A stretch of 64,000 bases of DNA, from positions 4,771,121 to 4,835,120 of the forward strand of contig NZ_CP053439.1 of NCBI RefSeq assembly GCF_000769405.2. The letters run 5' to 3'. The stretch comes from Rhizobium brockwellii. GTDB lineage: Bacteria; Pseudomonadota; Alphaproteobacteria; Rhizobiales; Rhizobiaceae. Within the stretch, counting starts at the first letter, position 1, and the number at the start of each line of letters is the position of its first letter. Positions 56,639 to 64,000 of this stretch are shown piece after piece. The notes beneath the pieces were generated by a model. That model saw only the letters and a program-made list of their open reading frames with translations, did not search any database and had not been told where the DNA came from. The translations under genes and the position numbers were made by a program.

Positions 56639-58208
56639 AGGGGCTGGTTAGCCGCTCCTCGATACGCTCCAGCGAGCCGAGGGCGAAGAAATCGTCGAAG
56701 GAGGCGATCGGAACCTGCTCGGTCAGCTTCGTAACAAAGTCGTCCGAACCAAGTTCCTCCTCGATCGCCTCAACCTCCGCCGAAAGCGGCCGGTCGACCG
56801 TATAAAAATCCGCATGTTTGCGCACGACCTCGTAGAGCATGGCAGCGACACCCTTCGGTTCATCGCCGAGAATGTCGATCGCCTGGGCCGACAGCAGCGC
56901 CTCGAGTGCTGCGAGGCGCTTCAGCGCCCGCATCTGCCGGTCGAAGCGCTCGATGACGAGCGGCAGGAAGGCCGCCTCGTCCTCCAGCCCGGCCGCAACC
57001 ACCAGCGACTGCGCCGACACGGGATTGGACATCGACAGCACGCGCGAGAAGATCTCGCCGGCAAGTTTGATGATCGGCCCGAAACCGGTGGCAATCCGCC
57101 CCGGCGGCACAAGATTGACCGGCAGGTCGCGCCGCTGGCCGTTGCCGAGAATGACGCAGCGGTTGAAGGCGTTGCGCGCCGCATGCGCCATGCAGAGTGC
57201 CGCCGATTCGAGCAGGATCGTCACATCGAGCGGCAGCGACCCGCCTGACGTCATCACCCGGCCTTCGACCACGACGGGATTGTCGTCCGAGCGCCCCGTG
57301 GCGGCAAGGATCTTGTGGCCGGTCGATAAGAGGTTTTCGATCACCGCGCCGAACACCTGCGCGATCATCCGCAGGCTCAGCGGATCCTGCACATGCGTTG
57401 CGACGGGCCAGTTCCACTCGTCGGAGGCATTGCAGAGCCAGGCGCCGATCAGCGCCTCACGCGCCGTTCCGACATGCCGGACCGCTTTCCAGGGATCGCG
57501 GGAAGCGCCGAGCGCGCCGGCCGCCATCATCGCCGTTGCCAGCAGGACGCGGATCGAGGCTGCGGCGTTGCGGGTCGTTTCCGCCGCTGAGGCAAAGCTC
57601 ACCGCATTGACGCTGAGCGAGGCGAGGCTGTCGCGCGGCGCCATCCGCATCGGTTCCAGCCCGGCCGCCTGGAAAGCCTCGGCCGCCTGCATGCGGTTGC
57701 CGCGATAGATTGCTTCGCCGACGCCGGTCAGCACAGCGCCGATCTGTCCCATCAGGCCGATATCCGCACAGCCGATCGAGCCGGTACGACGCACGACCGG
57801 GATGAGATCAGCCTCGAGCATCCTGATATAGGCCTGGATCAGCTCCGGCGTGCAGCCGACCTGGCCGGTCAGCGCCGTGTTGATACGGATCGCCATGGCA
57901 TTGCGCACGATATTGCAGGAAAAGGGGGTGCCGGTGCCGAAATGATGGGCGCGCACCAGGCCGAGATTGAAGGTGTCGAGTTCGTCGGCCGACCACTCCA
58001 CATCCTTCATGGCGCCGACGCCTGTCGTCGAGCCGTAGACGGGCATGCCGGAGGCAATGGCATCCTCGACAATCTCGCGGGCGATCGCTATGCGGGCCAT
58101 GCCTGTCGCCGAGGCCGAAATCTTAGCCTTGCCCGCACCAATCGTCACCATCTCGGCAAAACCGAGCGGTCGTCCGGAAAGTTCGATGCCAAGGCGTTCG
58201 TGCTTCAT
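56637..58208 (-). CDS. HAL/PAL-family lyase without MIO triad, probable ergothionase
   Basis: 523 residues, near the usual HAL length. Family features: Tyr58 in PVYGSTTGVGAM, His in VRAHHFGTG (88-89), Asn201, QDPLSLR, and RSDDNPVVVEGR. The segment that in HAL is GSVGASGDLAPL reads GSIGCADIGLMG (143-154), so Ala-Ser-Gly is absent and MIO cannot form. Ergothionase is a HAL-fold enzyme that expels trimethylamine from ergothioneine without MIO, giving thiourocanate; the neighbours supply the following steps. A related betaine such as hercynine is possible. The ATG at 58208 follows GGGGAG. First gene of the cluster, bracketed by inverted mosaic repeats. Confidence 0.87.
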   Translation of the reverse strand: MKHERLGIELSGRPLGFAEMVTIGAGKAKISASATGMARIAIAREIVEDAIASGMPVYGSTTGVGAMKDVEWSADELDTFNLGLVRAHHFGTGTPFSCNIVRNAMAIRINTALTGQVGCTPELIQAYIRMLEADLIPVVRRTGSIGCADIGLMGQIGAVLTGVGEAIYRGNRMQAAEAFQAAGLEPMRMAPRDSLASLSVNAVSFASAAETTRNAAASIRVLLATAMMAAGALGASRDPWKAVRHVGTAREALIGAWLCNASDEWNWPVATHVQDPLSLRMIAQVFGAVIENLLSTGHKILAATGRSDDNPVVVEGRVMTSGGSLPLDVTILLESAALCMAHAARNAFNRCVILGNGQRRDLPVNLVPPGRIATGFGPIIKLAGEIFSRVLSMSNPVSAQSLVVAAGLEDEAAFLPLVIERFDRQMRALKRLAALEALLSAQAIDILGDEPKGVAAMLYEVVRKHADFYTVDRPLSAEVEAIEEELGSDDFVTKLTEQVPIASFDDFFALGSLERIEERLTSP

Positions 58209-58222
58209 GTGCCTATCTCCCC

Positions 58223-58330
58223 AGGACAGGATGATTTTGGGCCGGATCGGCCTAAAATCTGAATCCCGTTCTGAATTAAAGAGTCAGAGCATGATGTCGA
58301 AAACTGCTCACACTTTTCGACATCATGCTT
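58223..58330. repeat. RIME-like composite element, right copy (palindromes B-A, inverted)
   Basis: Palindrome B: AGGACAGGAT (58223-58232) and ATCCCGTTCT (58263-58272). Palindrome A: GAGCATGATG (58287-58296) and CATCATGCTT (58321-58330), with the core in reverse orientation to the left copy. It begins 14 bases upstream of the lyase ATG, so the lyase promoter lies inside or beyond it. Confidence 0.85.
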
Positions 58331-58362
58331 TGAAGACGAGACTAAGCGAGCCCTCCGTCACA

Positions 58363-58374
58363 TGGGATATCCCA
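58363..58374. promoter_or_regulatory. Palindrome TGGGATATCCCA between ubiB and the lyase gene
   Basis: A perfect 12-bp palindrome in the 76-base stretch between the ubiB stop and the mosaic repeat, the only non-repeat sequence where a promoter for the catabolic cluster can lie. Candidate operator; regulator unknown. Confidence 0.4.
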
Positions 58375-58406
58375 AATGCCGAACACAGCATGTTTTTGGC
58401 AGGCGG

Positions 58407-59981
58407 TCAGCTCAGCATCCAGGCAATATAGACAAGCGTCAATGCGATGATCCACAGCGCAATCTTGGCCGAACGGTTGTGCCGCGCTTCGGCCTTGCCG
58501 ATCGCCTCCGCCGTTTCAGCGTCGAAACGTAAGCCGTGCTCGCTCATATGCAGCAGCTGATGGTGGAATTTTTCGGTCTTCGCCGCGATTTCCGGCACGG
58601 CTTCGGCGAGCTTGACCGCCGCTTTCAGCCCGTCCTTGAGATCGGTGGCTATCCGCTTCGGACCGAGATTGGTGCGGATCCAGTCGCCGACGACAGGCTC
58701 GGATGCCTTCCACATGTTGAAGCGCGGATTGAGCATGCGCGACACGCCCTCGACCACGACCATGGTCTTCTGCAGCATCACCAGCTCCGGCCGCGTCGCC
58801 ATGTCGAAGAGTTCGGTCACTTCGAACAGCAGCGTCAGCAGCTTGCCCATCGAGATCGTCTCGGCCGGCTGCCCGTGGATCGGCTCGCCGATCGCCCGGA
58901 TCGCCTGGGCGAAGCTCTCGACATTGTGGTGGCCGGGCACATAGCCGGCCTCGAAATGCACCTCGGCAACCCGGATATAGTCGCGGGTGATGAAGCCATA
59001 GAGGATTTCGGCGAGGAACCGCCGCTCCTTCTTGCCCAGCCGCCCGACGATGCCCATGTCGACAGCGACGATCATGCCATCAGCATCGACGAAGAGATTG
59101 CCCGGATGCATATCGGCATGGAAGAAGCCGTCGCGCAGCGTGTGGCGCAGGAACGACTGGATCAGCGTATCGGCAAGCAGGTTGAGATCATGGCCCGCCG
59201 CGCGCAGACCCTCGACATCGGACATTCTCGTGCCGTCGATCCACTCCATGGTGATGACGTCGCGCCCGGTGCGTTCCCAGTCGACCTTCGGCACGCGAAA
59301 GCCCGGGTCCTTTTCGGTATTCTCGGCGATCTCGGAAAGGGCTGCCGCCTCCAGGCGAAGATCCATCTCCACCTTCGTCGTCTGCTCCAGCGTCTTCGTC
59401 ACCTCGACCGGCCGCAGCCGCCGGCTGGACGCCAGGAAACGCTCCTGCATATGGGCAACGAGATACATCGCCTCGATGTCATGGGCAAAGCGCTGGCGCA
59501 CGCCGGGCCGCACGATCTTGACGGCGACCTTCTTCCGGCCCTCGGCGCTATCGACCTCGGCCGGATGCACCTGCGCGATCGAGGCGGCGGCGATCGGATC
59601 GCCGAAGCTCGCATAGAGCTCGCCGATCGGCCGTCCGAGCGAGCCTTCGATATTGGCCTTGGCGGCTGCCGAGGGAAAGAAGGCCATCCGGTCCTGAAGC
59701 TGCGACAGGTCGTTGGCGAATTCGACGCCGACGACATCCGGCCGCGTCGCCAGGAATTGGCCGATCTTCACATAGGAGGGACCGAGCCGCTCGACAGCCT
59801 GGGCCAGCCGGTCGCTGCGCTTCTGATGCCGCGCCTTGCTTCGCTCGAAAATCGTGACGAAGGATTTGGCGAGTGCGACCGGAGGCGGCAGCCCTTCGGA
59901 AGGAAGAGCTGACACGACACCCTCACGCACGAGCACCCAGCCGACACGCCAAAGACGGAAATATGCGCCGAAAGTACTCAT
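58407..59981 (-). CDS. ubiB: UbiB-family atypical kinase/ATPase for ubiquinone biosynthesis
   Basis: 524 residues. The family-specific KxGQ motif is in GPSYVKIGQFLATRPD, the Ala-rich loop is AAASIAQVHPAEV, and the catalytic region has FHADMHPGNLFVDADG and VAVDMG. The C-terminal hydrophobic stretch IALWIIALTLVYIAWML anchors it to the inner membrane. UbiB supports the ring-modifying complex of coenzyme Q synthesis. It follows ubiE with only a mosaic repeat between them. Confidence 0.95.
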   Translation of the reverse strand: MSTFGAYFRLWRVGWVLVREGVVSALPSEGLPPPVALAKSFVTIFERSKARHQKRSDRLAQAVERLGPSYVKIGQFLATRPDVVGVEFANDLSQLQDRMAFFPSAAAKANIEGSLGRPIGELYASFGDPIAAASIAQVHPAEVDSAEGRKKVAVKIVRPGVRQRFAHDIEAMYLVAHMQERFLASSRRLRPVEVTKTLEQTTKVEMDLRLEAAALSEIAENTEKDPGFRVPKVDWERTGRDVITMEWIDGTRMSDVEGLRAAGHDLNLLADTLIQSFLRHTLRDGFFHADMHPGNLFVDADGMIVAVDMGIVGRLGKKERRFLAEILYGFITRDYIRVAEVHFEAGYVPGHHNVESFAQAIRAIGEPIHGQPAETISMGKLLTLLFEVTELFDMATRPELVMLQKTMVVVEGVSRMLNPRFNMWKASEPVVGDWIRTNLGPKRIATDLKDGLKAAVKLAEAVPEIAAKTEKFHHQLLHMSEHGLRFDAETAEAIGKAEARHNRSAKIALWIIALTLVYIAWMLS

Positions 59982-59997
59982 GTTCTGCTTGATTCTC

Positions 59998-60042
59998 GCA
60001 CGACGCTATTCGAAAACCGCTCTACATTTTTCGGCGTCATGC
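59998..60042. repeat. Rhizobial palindromic repeat between ubiE and ubiB
   Basis: Arms GCACGACGC and GCGTCATGC (one mismatch) enclose a core that is the reverse complement of the GTGTGAGCGGTTTTC family core. It fills the ubiE-ubiB gap exactly. Confidence 0.65.
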
Positions 60043-60043
60043 G

Positions 60044-60820
60044 TCAGAGCTTCCAGCCGGAATGAAGTGCGGCAATGCCGCCGGTATAATTGGTGAAGGT
60101 GACGCGCGAAAAACCGGCCTGGCGGATCATTGCCGCGAAATTCTCCTGGTTCGGGAACTTGCGGATCGATTCCACCAGATATTGGTAGGGTTCGGCTTCG
60201 CCGGTGATTGCCTTGCCGAATTGTGGAATGGCATTGAACGACCAGGCGTCGTAGATCTTGTCGAGAAGCGGCATATCGACTTCGGAAAATTCCAGCACCA
60301 GCAGCCGTCCGCCGCGCTTCAACACGCGATAGGCCTCAGACAGCGCCGCATCGATCCTCGGCACGTTGCGGATGCCGAAGGCGATCGTATAGGCGTCGAA
60401 GCTGCCCGCCTCGAAAGGCAGTTCCTCGGCATTCGCCTCGACGAAGGTGAGATTGCCGGAAAGCTTTTTCTTTTCCGCCCGCTCGGCGCCGACGCCGAGC
60501 ATCGAGCCGTTGATGTCGAGCACGGTGGCATGCGCCTGTCTGCCTGACGCCTCGACGATGCGGAAGGCGATATCACCCGTGCCGCCGGCAACGTCGAGCA
60601 CCTTGTAGCCCGGCTCCTTGCGCGGGTTCAGCGCCGAGATCATCGCATCTTTCCAGGCGCGGTGCATTCCCATCGACATGACGTCGTTCATGATGTCGTA
60701 GCGCTTGGCGACCTTGTGGAACACCTGGTTGACCAGGCCCTGCTTCTGGCCATCAGGCACCTCGCGGAAGCCGTAGGAGGTCTCCATACCGCCGTCGGCG
60801 GAAGTGCGGCTTTCTGACAT
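60044..60820 (-). CDS. ubiE: Demethylmenaquinone/ubiquinone C-methyltransferase UbiE
   Basis: 258 residues from the ATG at 60820, behind GGAG. Motif [21 protein letters not shown] and the family motif [18 protein letters not shown] are both clear; [18 protein letters not shown] is the conserved N-terminal signature. UbiE C-methylates the quinone ring in ubiquinone synthesis. A longer start at 60928 runs into the divergent mutM promoter region and is unlikely. It forms an operon with ubiB. Confidence 0.95.
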   Translation of the reverse strand: MSESRTSADGGMETSYGFREVPDGQKQGLVNQVFHKVAKRYDIMNDVMSMGMHRAWKDAMISALNPRKEPGYKVLDVAGGTGDIAFRIVEASGRQAHATVLDINGSMLGVGAERAEKKKLSGNLTFVEANAEELPFEAGSFDAYTIAFGIRNVPRIDAALSEAYRVLKRGGRLLVLEFSEVDMPLLDKIYDAWSFNAIPQFGKAITGEAEPYQYLVESIRKFPNQENFAAMIRQAGFSRVTFTNYTGGIAALHSGWKL

Positions 60821-60969
60821 CAGACTGCTCCGTTCCTGAAGATTCGGACGCGGCGGCCATAGCGAAAGACCGCGCGCGACGTTATCTATGGGCCGCATTC
60901 TCCGCGGCACACTGGCGCTATAGCGCACATCGTCGCCGGTTGAAACACGTTAGAGATAGATGGGTTAAG

Positions 60970-61860
60970 ATGCCGGAATTGCCAGAAGTCGAAACGGTGA
61001 AACGCGGCCTGACGCCGGCGATGGAGGGCACGCGCGTCACCAGGCTGGAGCTGCGTCGCGGCGATCTGCGCTTCCCCTTTCCCGACGCTTTCGCCGACAG
61101 GGTTTCCGGCCGCACCATCCTTGGCCTTGGCCGCCGCGCCAAATATCTGCTGGTCGATCTCGACGACGGCAATACGTTGATTTCGCATCTCGGCATGTCC
61201 GGCTCGTTTCGCATCGAGGAGGGTGCGGCCTCCGGCGTGCCGGGCGAATTCCACCATGCCCGCTCGAAAGACGAGAAGCACGATCACGTCGTCTTCCATC
61301 TGGAGGGCACGAGCGGCCCGCGCCGTGTCGTCTACAACGATCCGCGCCGTTTCGGCTTCATGGATATGGTGGGGCGTGCCGATCTCGCCGCGCATCCCTT
61401 CTTCCGCGATCTCGGCCCGGAGCCGACAGGAAACGAGCTTGGCGCCGCCTATCTGGCCGAACGTTTCCGCGACAAGGCGCAGCCGCTGAAGAGCGCGCTG
61501 CTTGACCAGAAGAACATTGCCGGCCTCGGCAATATATATGTCTGCGAGGCACTGTGGCGCGCGCATCTTTCGCCGATCCGTGCCGCCGGCACGCTGGTGA
61601 CGGCAGGCGGCCGGCCGAAGGCGCAGCTCGACCTGCTCGTCGCCTCGATCCGCGACGTCATCGCCGATGCGATCGCCGCCGGCGGATCGTCGCTGCGCGA
61701 TCATATCCAGACCGACGGATCGCTCGGTTATTTCCAGCATTCCTTCTCCGTCTATGATCGCGAAAGTCAGGCTTGCCGCACGCCCGGCTGCGGCGGTACG
61801 GTCGCCCGCATCGTCCAGGCGGGTCGCTCCACCTTCTATTGTGCCACCTGCCAGAAGTGA
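60970..61860 (+). CDS. mutM: Formamidopyrimidine-DNA glycosylase
   Basis: 296 residues. The start at 60970 gives [20 protein letters not shown], placing the catalytic Pro at position 2 as the mechanism requires; an upstream in-frame ATG (60940) would abolish this. A C-terminal zinc finger is present (CRTPGCGG and FYCATCQK), with the helix-two-turn-helix [20 protein letters not shown] before it. It removes 8-oxoguanine and formamidopyrimidines from DNA. It is followed by the enoyl-CoA hydratase after 38 bases. Confidence 0.97.
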   Translation: MPELPEVETVKRGLTPAMEGTRVTRLELRRGDLRFPFPDAFADRVSGRTILGLGRRAKYLLVDLDDGNTLISHLGMSGSFRIEEGAASGVPGEFHHARSKDEKHDHVVFHLEGTSGPRRVVYNDPRRFGFMDMVGRADLAAHPFFRDLGPEPTGNELGAAYLAERFRDKAQPLKSALLDQKNIAGLGNIYVCEALWRAHLSPIRAAGTLVTAGGRPKAQLDLLVASIRDVIADAIAAGGSSLRDHIQTDGSLGYFQHSFSVYDRESQACRTPGCGGTVARIVQAGRSTFYCATCQK

Positions 61861-61898
61861 GTCCACCAGAAGTAAGAGTGAGAAACCGGGAGAACAGC

Positions 61899-62672
61899 AT
61901 GGCCTATGAGACCCTGATCGTCGAAACCCGAGGCAATGTCGGCCTCGTCACGCTGAACCGCCCGCAGGCGCTGAACGCGCTGAACTCCACCGTCCTGAAG
62001 GAACTCAAAGAGGCCTATGCCGCTTTCCACGCCGACGAGACGGTCGGGGCGATCGTGCTGACCGGTTCCGAGCGCGCCTTTGCCGCCGGCGCCGATATCA
62101 AGGAGATGCAGCCGCTTGAGTTCGCCGATATCTATAAGAGTGATTTCATCAGCGGCTGGGATGAAGTCGCCAAGGCGCGCAAGCCGGTGATCGCTGCGGT
62201 CGGCGGTTTTGCCCTCGGCGGCGGCTGTGAGCTCGCCATGATGTGCGATTTCATTATCGCCTCGGAGACGGCGAAGTTCGGCCAGCCGGAAATCACCCTT
62301 GGCGTCATTCCGGGCATGGGCGGCTCGCAACGGCTGACGCGCGCCGTCGGCAAGGCGAAGGCGATGGATCTCATCCTGACCGGCCGCATGATGGATGCGG
62401 CGGAAGCCGAACGGTCGGGACTCGTTTCGCGCGTGGTGGCGCCCGAGCGTCTGCTCGACGAGGCTTTTGCCGCGGCCGAAAAGATCGCTTCGCTTTCACG
62501 TCCCTCGGTGATGATGGCCAAGGAGGCGGTCAGTCGCGCATTCGAGACGACGCTGGAGGAGGGCTTGCGTTTCGAGCGCCGCCTGTTTCACAGTCTCTTT
62601 GCCACGGAAGACCAGAAAGAAGGCATGGCGGCCTTCGTCGAGAAACGCAAACCGGCTTTTACGCACCGTTGA
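61899..62672 (+). CDS. Enoyl-CoA hydratase
   Basis: 257 residues from the ATG at 61899, behind GGGAG. Crotonase features: [11 protein letters not shown] (oxyanion hole), [18 protein letters not shown] and the catalytic Glu in [16 protein letters not shown]. It hydrates trans-2-enoyl-CoA in fatty-acid beta-oxidation. Rhizobial genomes name this copy fadB1. It stands between mutM and rpsT, the typical dnaA-proximal order. Confidence 0.93.
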   Translation: MAYETLIVETRGNVGLVTLNRPQALNALNSTVLKELKEAYAAFHADETVGAIVLTGSERAFAAGADIKEMQPLEFADIYKSDFISGWDEVAKARKPVIAAVGGFALGGGCELAMMCDFIIASETAKFGQPEITLGVIPGMGGSQRLTRAVGKAKAMDLILTGRMMDAAEAERSGLVSRVVAPERLLDEAFAAAEKIASLSRPSVMMAKEAVSRAFETTLEEGLRFERRLFHSLFATEDQKEGMAAFVEKRKPAFTHR

Positions 62673-62864
62673 ATGCTTTTCGGCGCTTGCCGGTGGCAAA
62701 GCTTGAAAATCCGCGTTGACGTGGGCCGGCTTTAGAGTTATATGCCCGCCCACGGTTCGGAAAGCCGGTTTGGTTTTCCGCGATTGCTCCCGCATTGCTG
62801 GATTTTGTGGCCGCAGGGCCCGCGGTAATGGCGGAGTTTGTTCGAATTCTTGAGAGAGGCATCC

Positions 62865-63143
62865 ATGGCCAATACAACTTCGGCGAAAAAAGCGACCCGC
62901 AAGATCGCCCGCCGTACCGACGTCAATAAGGCTCGTCGCTCGCGCGTTCGTACTTTCGTTCGCCAGGTCGAAGAGGCCATCGCATCCGGTGACGCCGCCA
63001 AGGCGAAGGAAGCTTTCCTGGCTGCTCAGCCCGAGCTTGCCCGCGCTGCCAGCAAGGGCGTGCTGCATGCCAACACGGCATCGCGTAAGGTCTCGCGTCT
63101 GGCCGCTCGTGTGAAGGCTCTTTCGGTCACCACGACCGCGTAA
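62865..63143 (+). CDS. rpsT: 30S ribosomal protein S20
   Basis: 92 residues, very basic: [20 protein letters not shown] then [20 protein letters not shown], the S20 pattern of three long helices. It binds the 5' domain of 16S rRNA early in 30S assembly. The start at 62865 is in GGCATCCATGG, with GAGAGAGG upstream. A strong terminator follows. dnaA usually lies downstream in rhizobia, here beyond the window. Confidence 0.96.
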   Translation: MANTTSAKKATRKIARRTDVNKARRSRVRTFVRQVEEAIASGDAAKAKEAFLAAQPELARAASKGVLHANTASRKVSRLAARVKALSVTTTA

Positions 63144-63173
63144 TCTTCCGTTAACGACTTCTTCTTTATGATT

Positions 63174-63199
63174 AGCCCGGTAATTTTACCGGGCTTTTT
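63174..63199 (+). terminator. Rho-independent terminator of rpsT
   Basis: AGCCCGGTAA and TTACCGGGCT form the stem, followed by TTTTT (63195-63199). It lies 31 bases after the rpsT stop. Confidence 0.9.
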
Positions 63200-63267
63200 C
63201 GATTCCGCCGATCAGCCCCTGCATGGTTAATCTCACGACCGTTTCGTGTCAGCGCAATGACAGGAAA

Positions 63268-63285
63268 AATTGTTTAAAAACAATT
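63268..63285. repeat. AT-rich inverted repeat
   Basis: AATTGTTT (63268-63275), two bases, AAACAATT (63278-63285), immediately followed by a further GTTTG. It sits in the AT-rich part of the spacer. Confidence 0.6.
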
Positions 63286-63623
63286 GTTTGCGCAAGGATG
63301 CTTTCACGCCGCGCGACTCTGCCCCACGCTTCCGGGACCACAGGCGAGTCAAGAGGATTTTATTTTTTTTTCTTTCAATGCGTGTCAAAATAGCCCGAAC
63401 GGGGAATCTCTTTGATTCAACTGCGATTCTTTTTTGACGCTGGTGTGACGCCCGAAAACGGCAGGCGGAGTCAATGGCCGCTTGTTAATTTTGCGTAAAA
63501 TTCATCGTTGATATTGCCGTTTGATCCTGCCTAAATGGCTTTCAACAAAGGGCGCGGACATCACCTGCAGAGGCTCGGTTTTAACTGCCACGTCGGCAGG
63601 GCGATGAGTTTGTGCCTTTTGCT

Positions 63624-63648
63624 ACGGAGCCTTGGGCTTCCGTTTTTT
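63624..63648 (+). terminator. Terminator hairpin of an unseen rightward transcript (candidate sRNA)
   Basis: ACGGAGCC, short loop, GGCTTCCGT, then TTTTTT (63642-63647): a standard intrinsic terminator with one bulge. No protein gene on the plus strand ends upstream of it after the rpsT terminator, so it probably ends a small RNA or an attenuated leader starting somewhere in 63430-63560. Confidence 0.6.
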
Positions 63649-64000
63649 CAAGCACTCGACGGATTTGAGCCGTAACGTGGCTGTTACGGAGCGGGGATGT
63701 TTTGTGCCTTCATTGGTCACACGTTTAAGGCGAGGCCAAGGGAGAAGGTTAAAGTAATATTGCGTTCGGGCTGGTCGGCCGAAAACGAGGATCGACCGCC
63801 AGCCTGGCACGGAAAGCCGATGAAGGTTGCCGCATGAACGCGGCACCTGCAACGGAGTTTTGCGCCGGTCCCGTGAGGGGCAGTGTTTTGAGTGAACCGG
63901 CAGGCGAGCGGCTCATGAGGATCCGTCAGCCCGCCAAAGCGGGGAATGATCGGGCGGCCGTTTTAGCGGATGCCGCCCGGTGGAATTGAAAGGCGGCATT

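Larger units (their letters stand above)
63201..64000. other. Long non-coding spacer, presumably rpsT-dnaA
   Basis: About 800 bases without a convincing protein gene. The left part (63260-63540) is rich in A/T runs, including a T-rich stretch at 63360-63382 and an inverted repeat at 63268-63285. A terminator hairpin lies at 63624-63648. Near the end CGGGCGGC (63951-63958) and GCCGCCCG (63972-63979) form another hairpin. I found no exact DnaA box TTATCCACA on either strand, so I do not call an origin. A 51-codon frame at 63834-63989 has no ribosome-binding site and is not called. Confidence 0.6.

Noticed and set aside
50692..58208. Annotation of the cluster as histidine utilisation (hutH-hutU)
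   Set aside because: The lyase has no MIO triad, hutI and hutG are missing, and the partners fit a thiohydantoin/hydantoin route.
63622..63852. 76-codon leftward frame over the spacer terminator
   Set aside because: It reads backwards through the terminator hairpin and shows no protein-like character.
63834..63989. 51-codon frame near the right end
   Set aside because: No ribosome-binding site, no recognisable sequence, and a hairpin runs through it.
63201..64000. Chromosomal origin in the spacer after rpsT
   Set aside because: AT-rich tracts are present, but I found no exact DnaA box on either strand, and in alphaproteobacteria the origin is often not next to dnaA.

Overview
This is chromosomal DNA of a fast-growing rhizobium, most like Rhizobium etli or R. 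leguminosarum. The base composition is high in GC. The gene set includes a PmtA-type phospholipid N-methyltransferase, an imelysin / di-heme oxidoreductase iron cassette and many palindromes of the RIME/RPE type. The block ubiB-ubiE-mutM-enoyl-CoA hydratase-rpsT at the right end is, from memory, the neighbourhood of dnaA in rhizobia, so the window probably stops just short of dnaA. I saw no rRNA, tRNA, CRISPR array or insertion sequence.

Layout. 1-5.0 kb: a leftward periplasmic iron-uptake-type operon (imelysin, di-heme oxidoreductase, second imelysin, DUF1513). 5.2-10.1 kb: RNA and tRNA modification and cell-envelope genes (RsmB-like, RlpA-like, SDR, queG, GST). 10.4-18.9 kb: housekeeping genes (uppP, NDUFA9-like, pyrF, pmtA, dnaN, rsmI, yraN). 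19-24.5 kb: a LacI-controlled CUT2 sugar ABC transporter. It lies between rsmI-yraN and gshB-comM, which are often close together. 24.7-29.1 kb: gshB and an intact comM, followed by two remnants of a second comM that flank a low-GC gene of unknown function. 29.2-44.9 kb: cysK, dps, Lrp regulators, dut, prfC, an S10 peptidase, an MFS/FadR pair, pirin and coaBC. 45-50.6 kb: accessory SDR, LysR, MFS and VOC genes and an orphan VapB-type antitoxin. 50.7-58.2 kb: a leftward cluster that looks at first like histidine utilisation (hutU/hutH). 58.4-63.1 kb: the conserved ubiB-ubiE / mutM-echA-rpsT block. 63.2-64 kb: non-coding.

The main discovery candidate is the 50.7-58.2 kb cluster. Its HAL-family lyase has no Ala-Ser-Gly triad, so it cannot form the MIO prosthetic group of a histidine ammonia-lyase. 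Its urocanase homologue is changed at several normally conserved positions. Its partners are a DUF917 protein (family associated with thiohydantoin desulfurisation), a cyclic amidohydrolase and an M20 carbamoylase-type hydrolase. hutI and hutG are absent. This set matches the five-step bacterial route ergothioneine -> thiourocanate + trimethylamine -> thiohydantoin propionate -> hydantoin propionate -> N-carbamoylglutamate -> glutamate. The lyase gene is bracketed by two inverted copies of a two-palindrome mosaic repeat.

Other points of interest are the comM remnants at 27.4 and 29.1 kb, a 47-bp perfect palindrome over the start of the FadR-type regulator, and a short leftward transcript unit at 41.47-41.65 kb with a 23-codon reading frame and its own terminator. 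There is also a pair of in-phase operators before the sugar ABC operon, and a terminator hairpin in the rpsT-proximal spacer that implies a small RNA.
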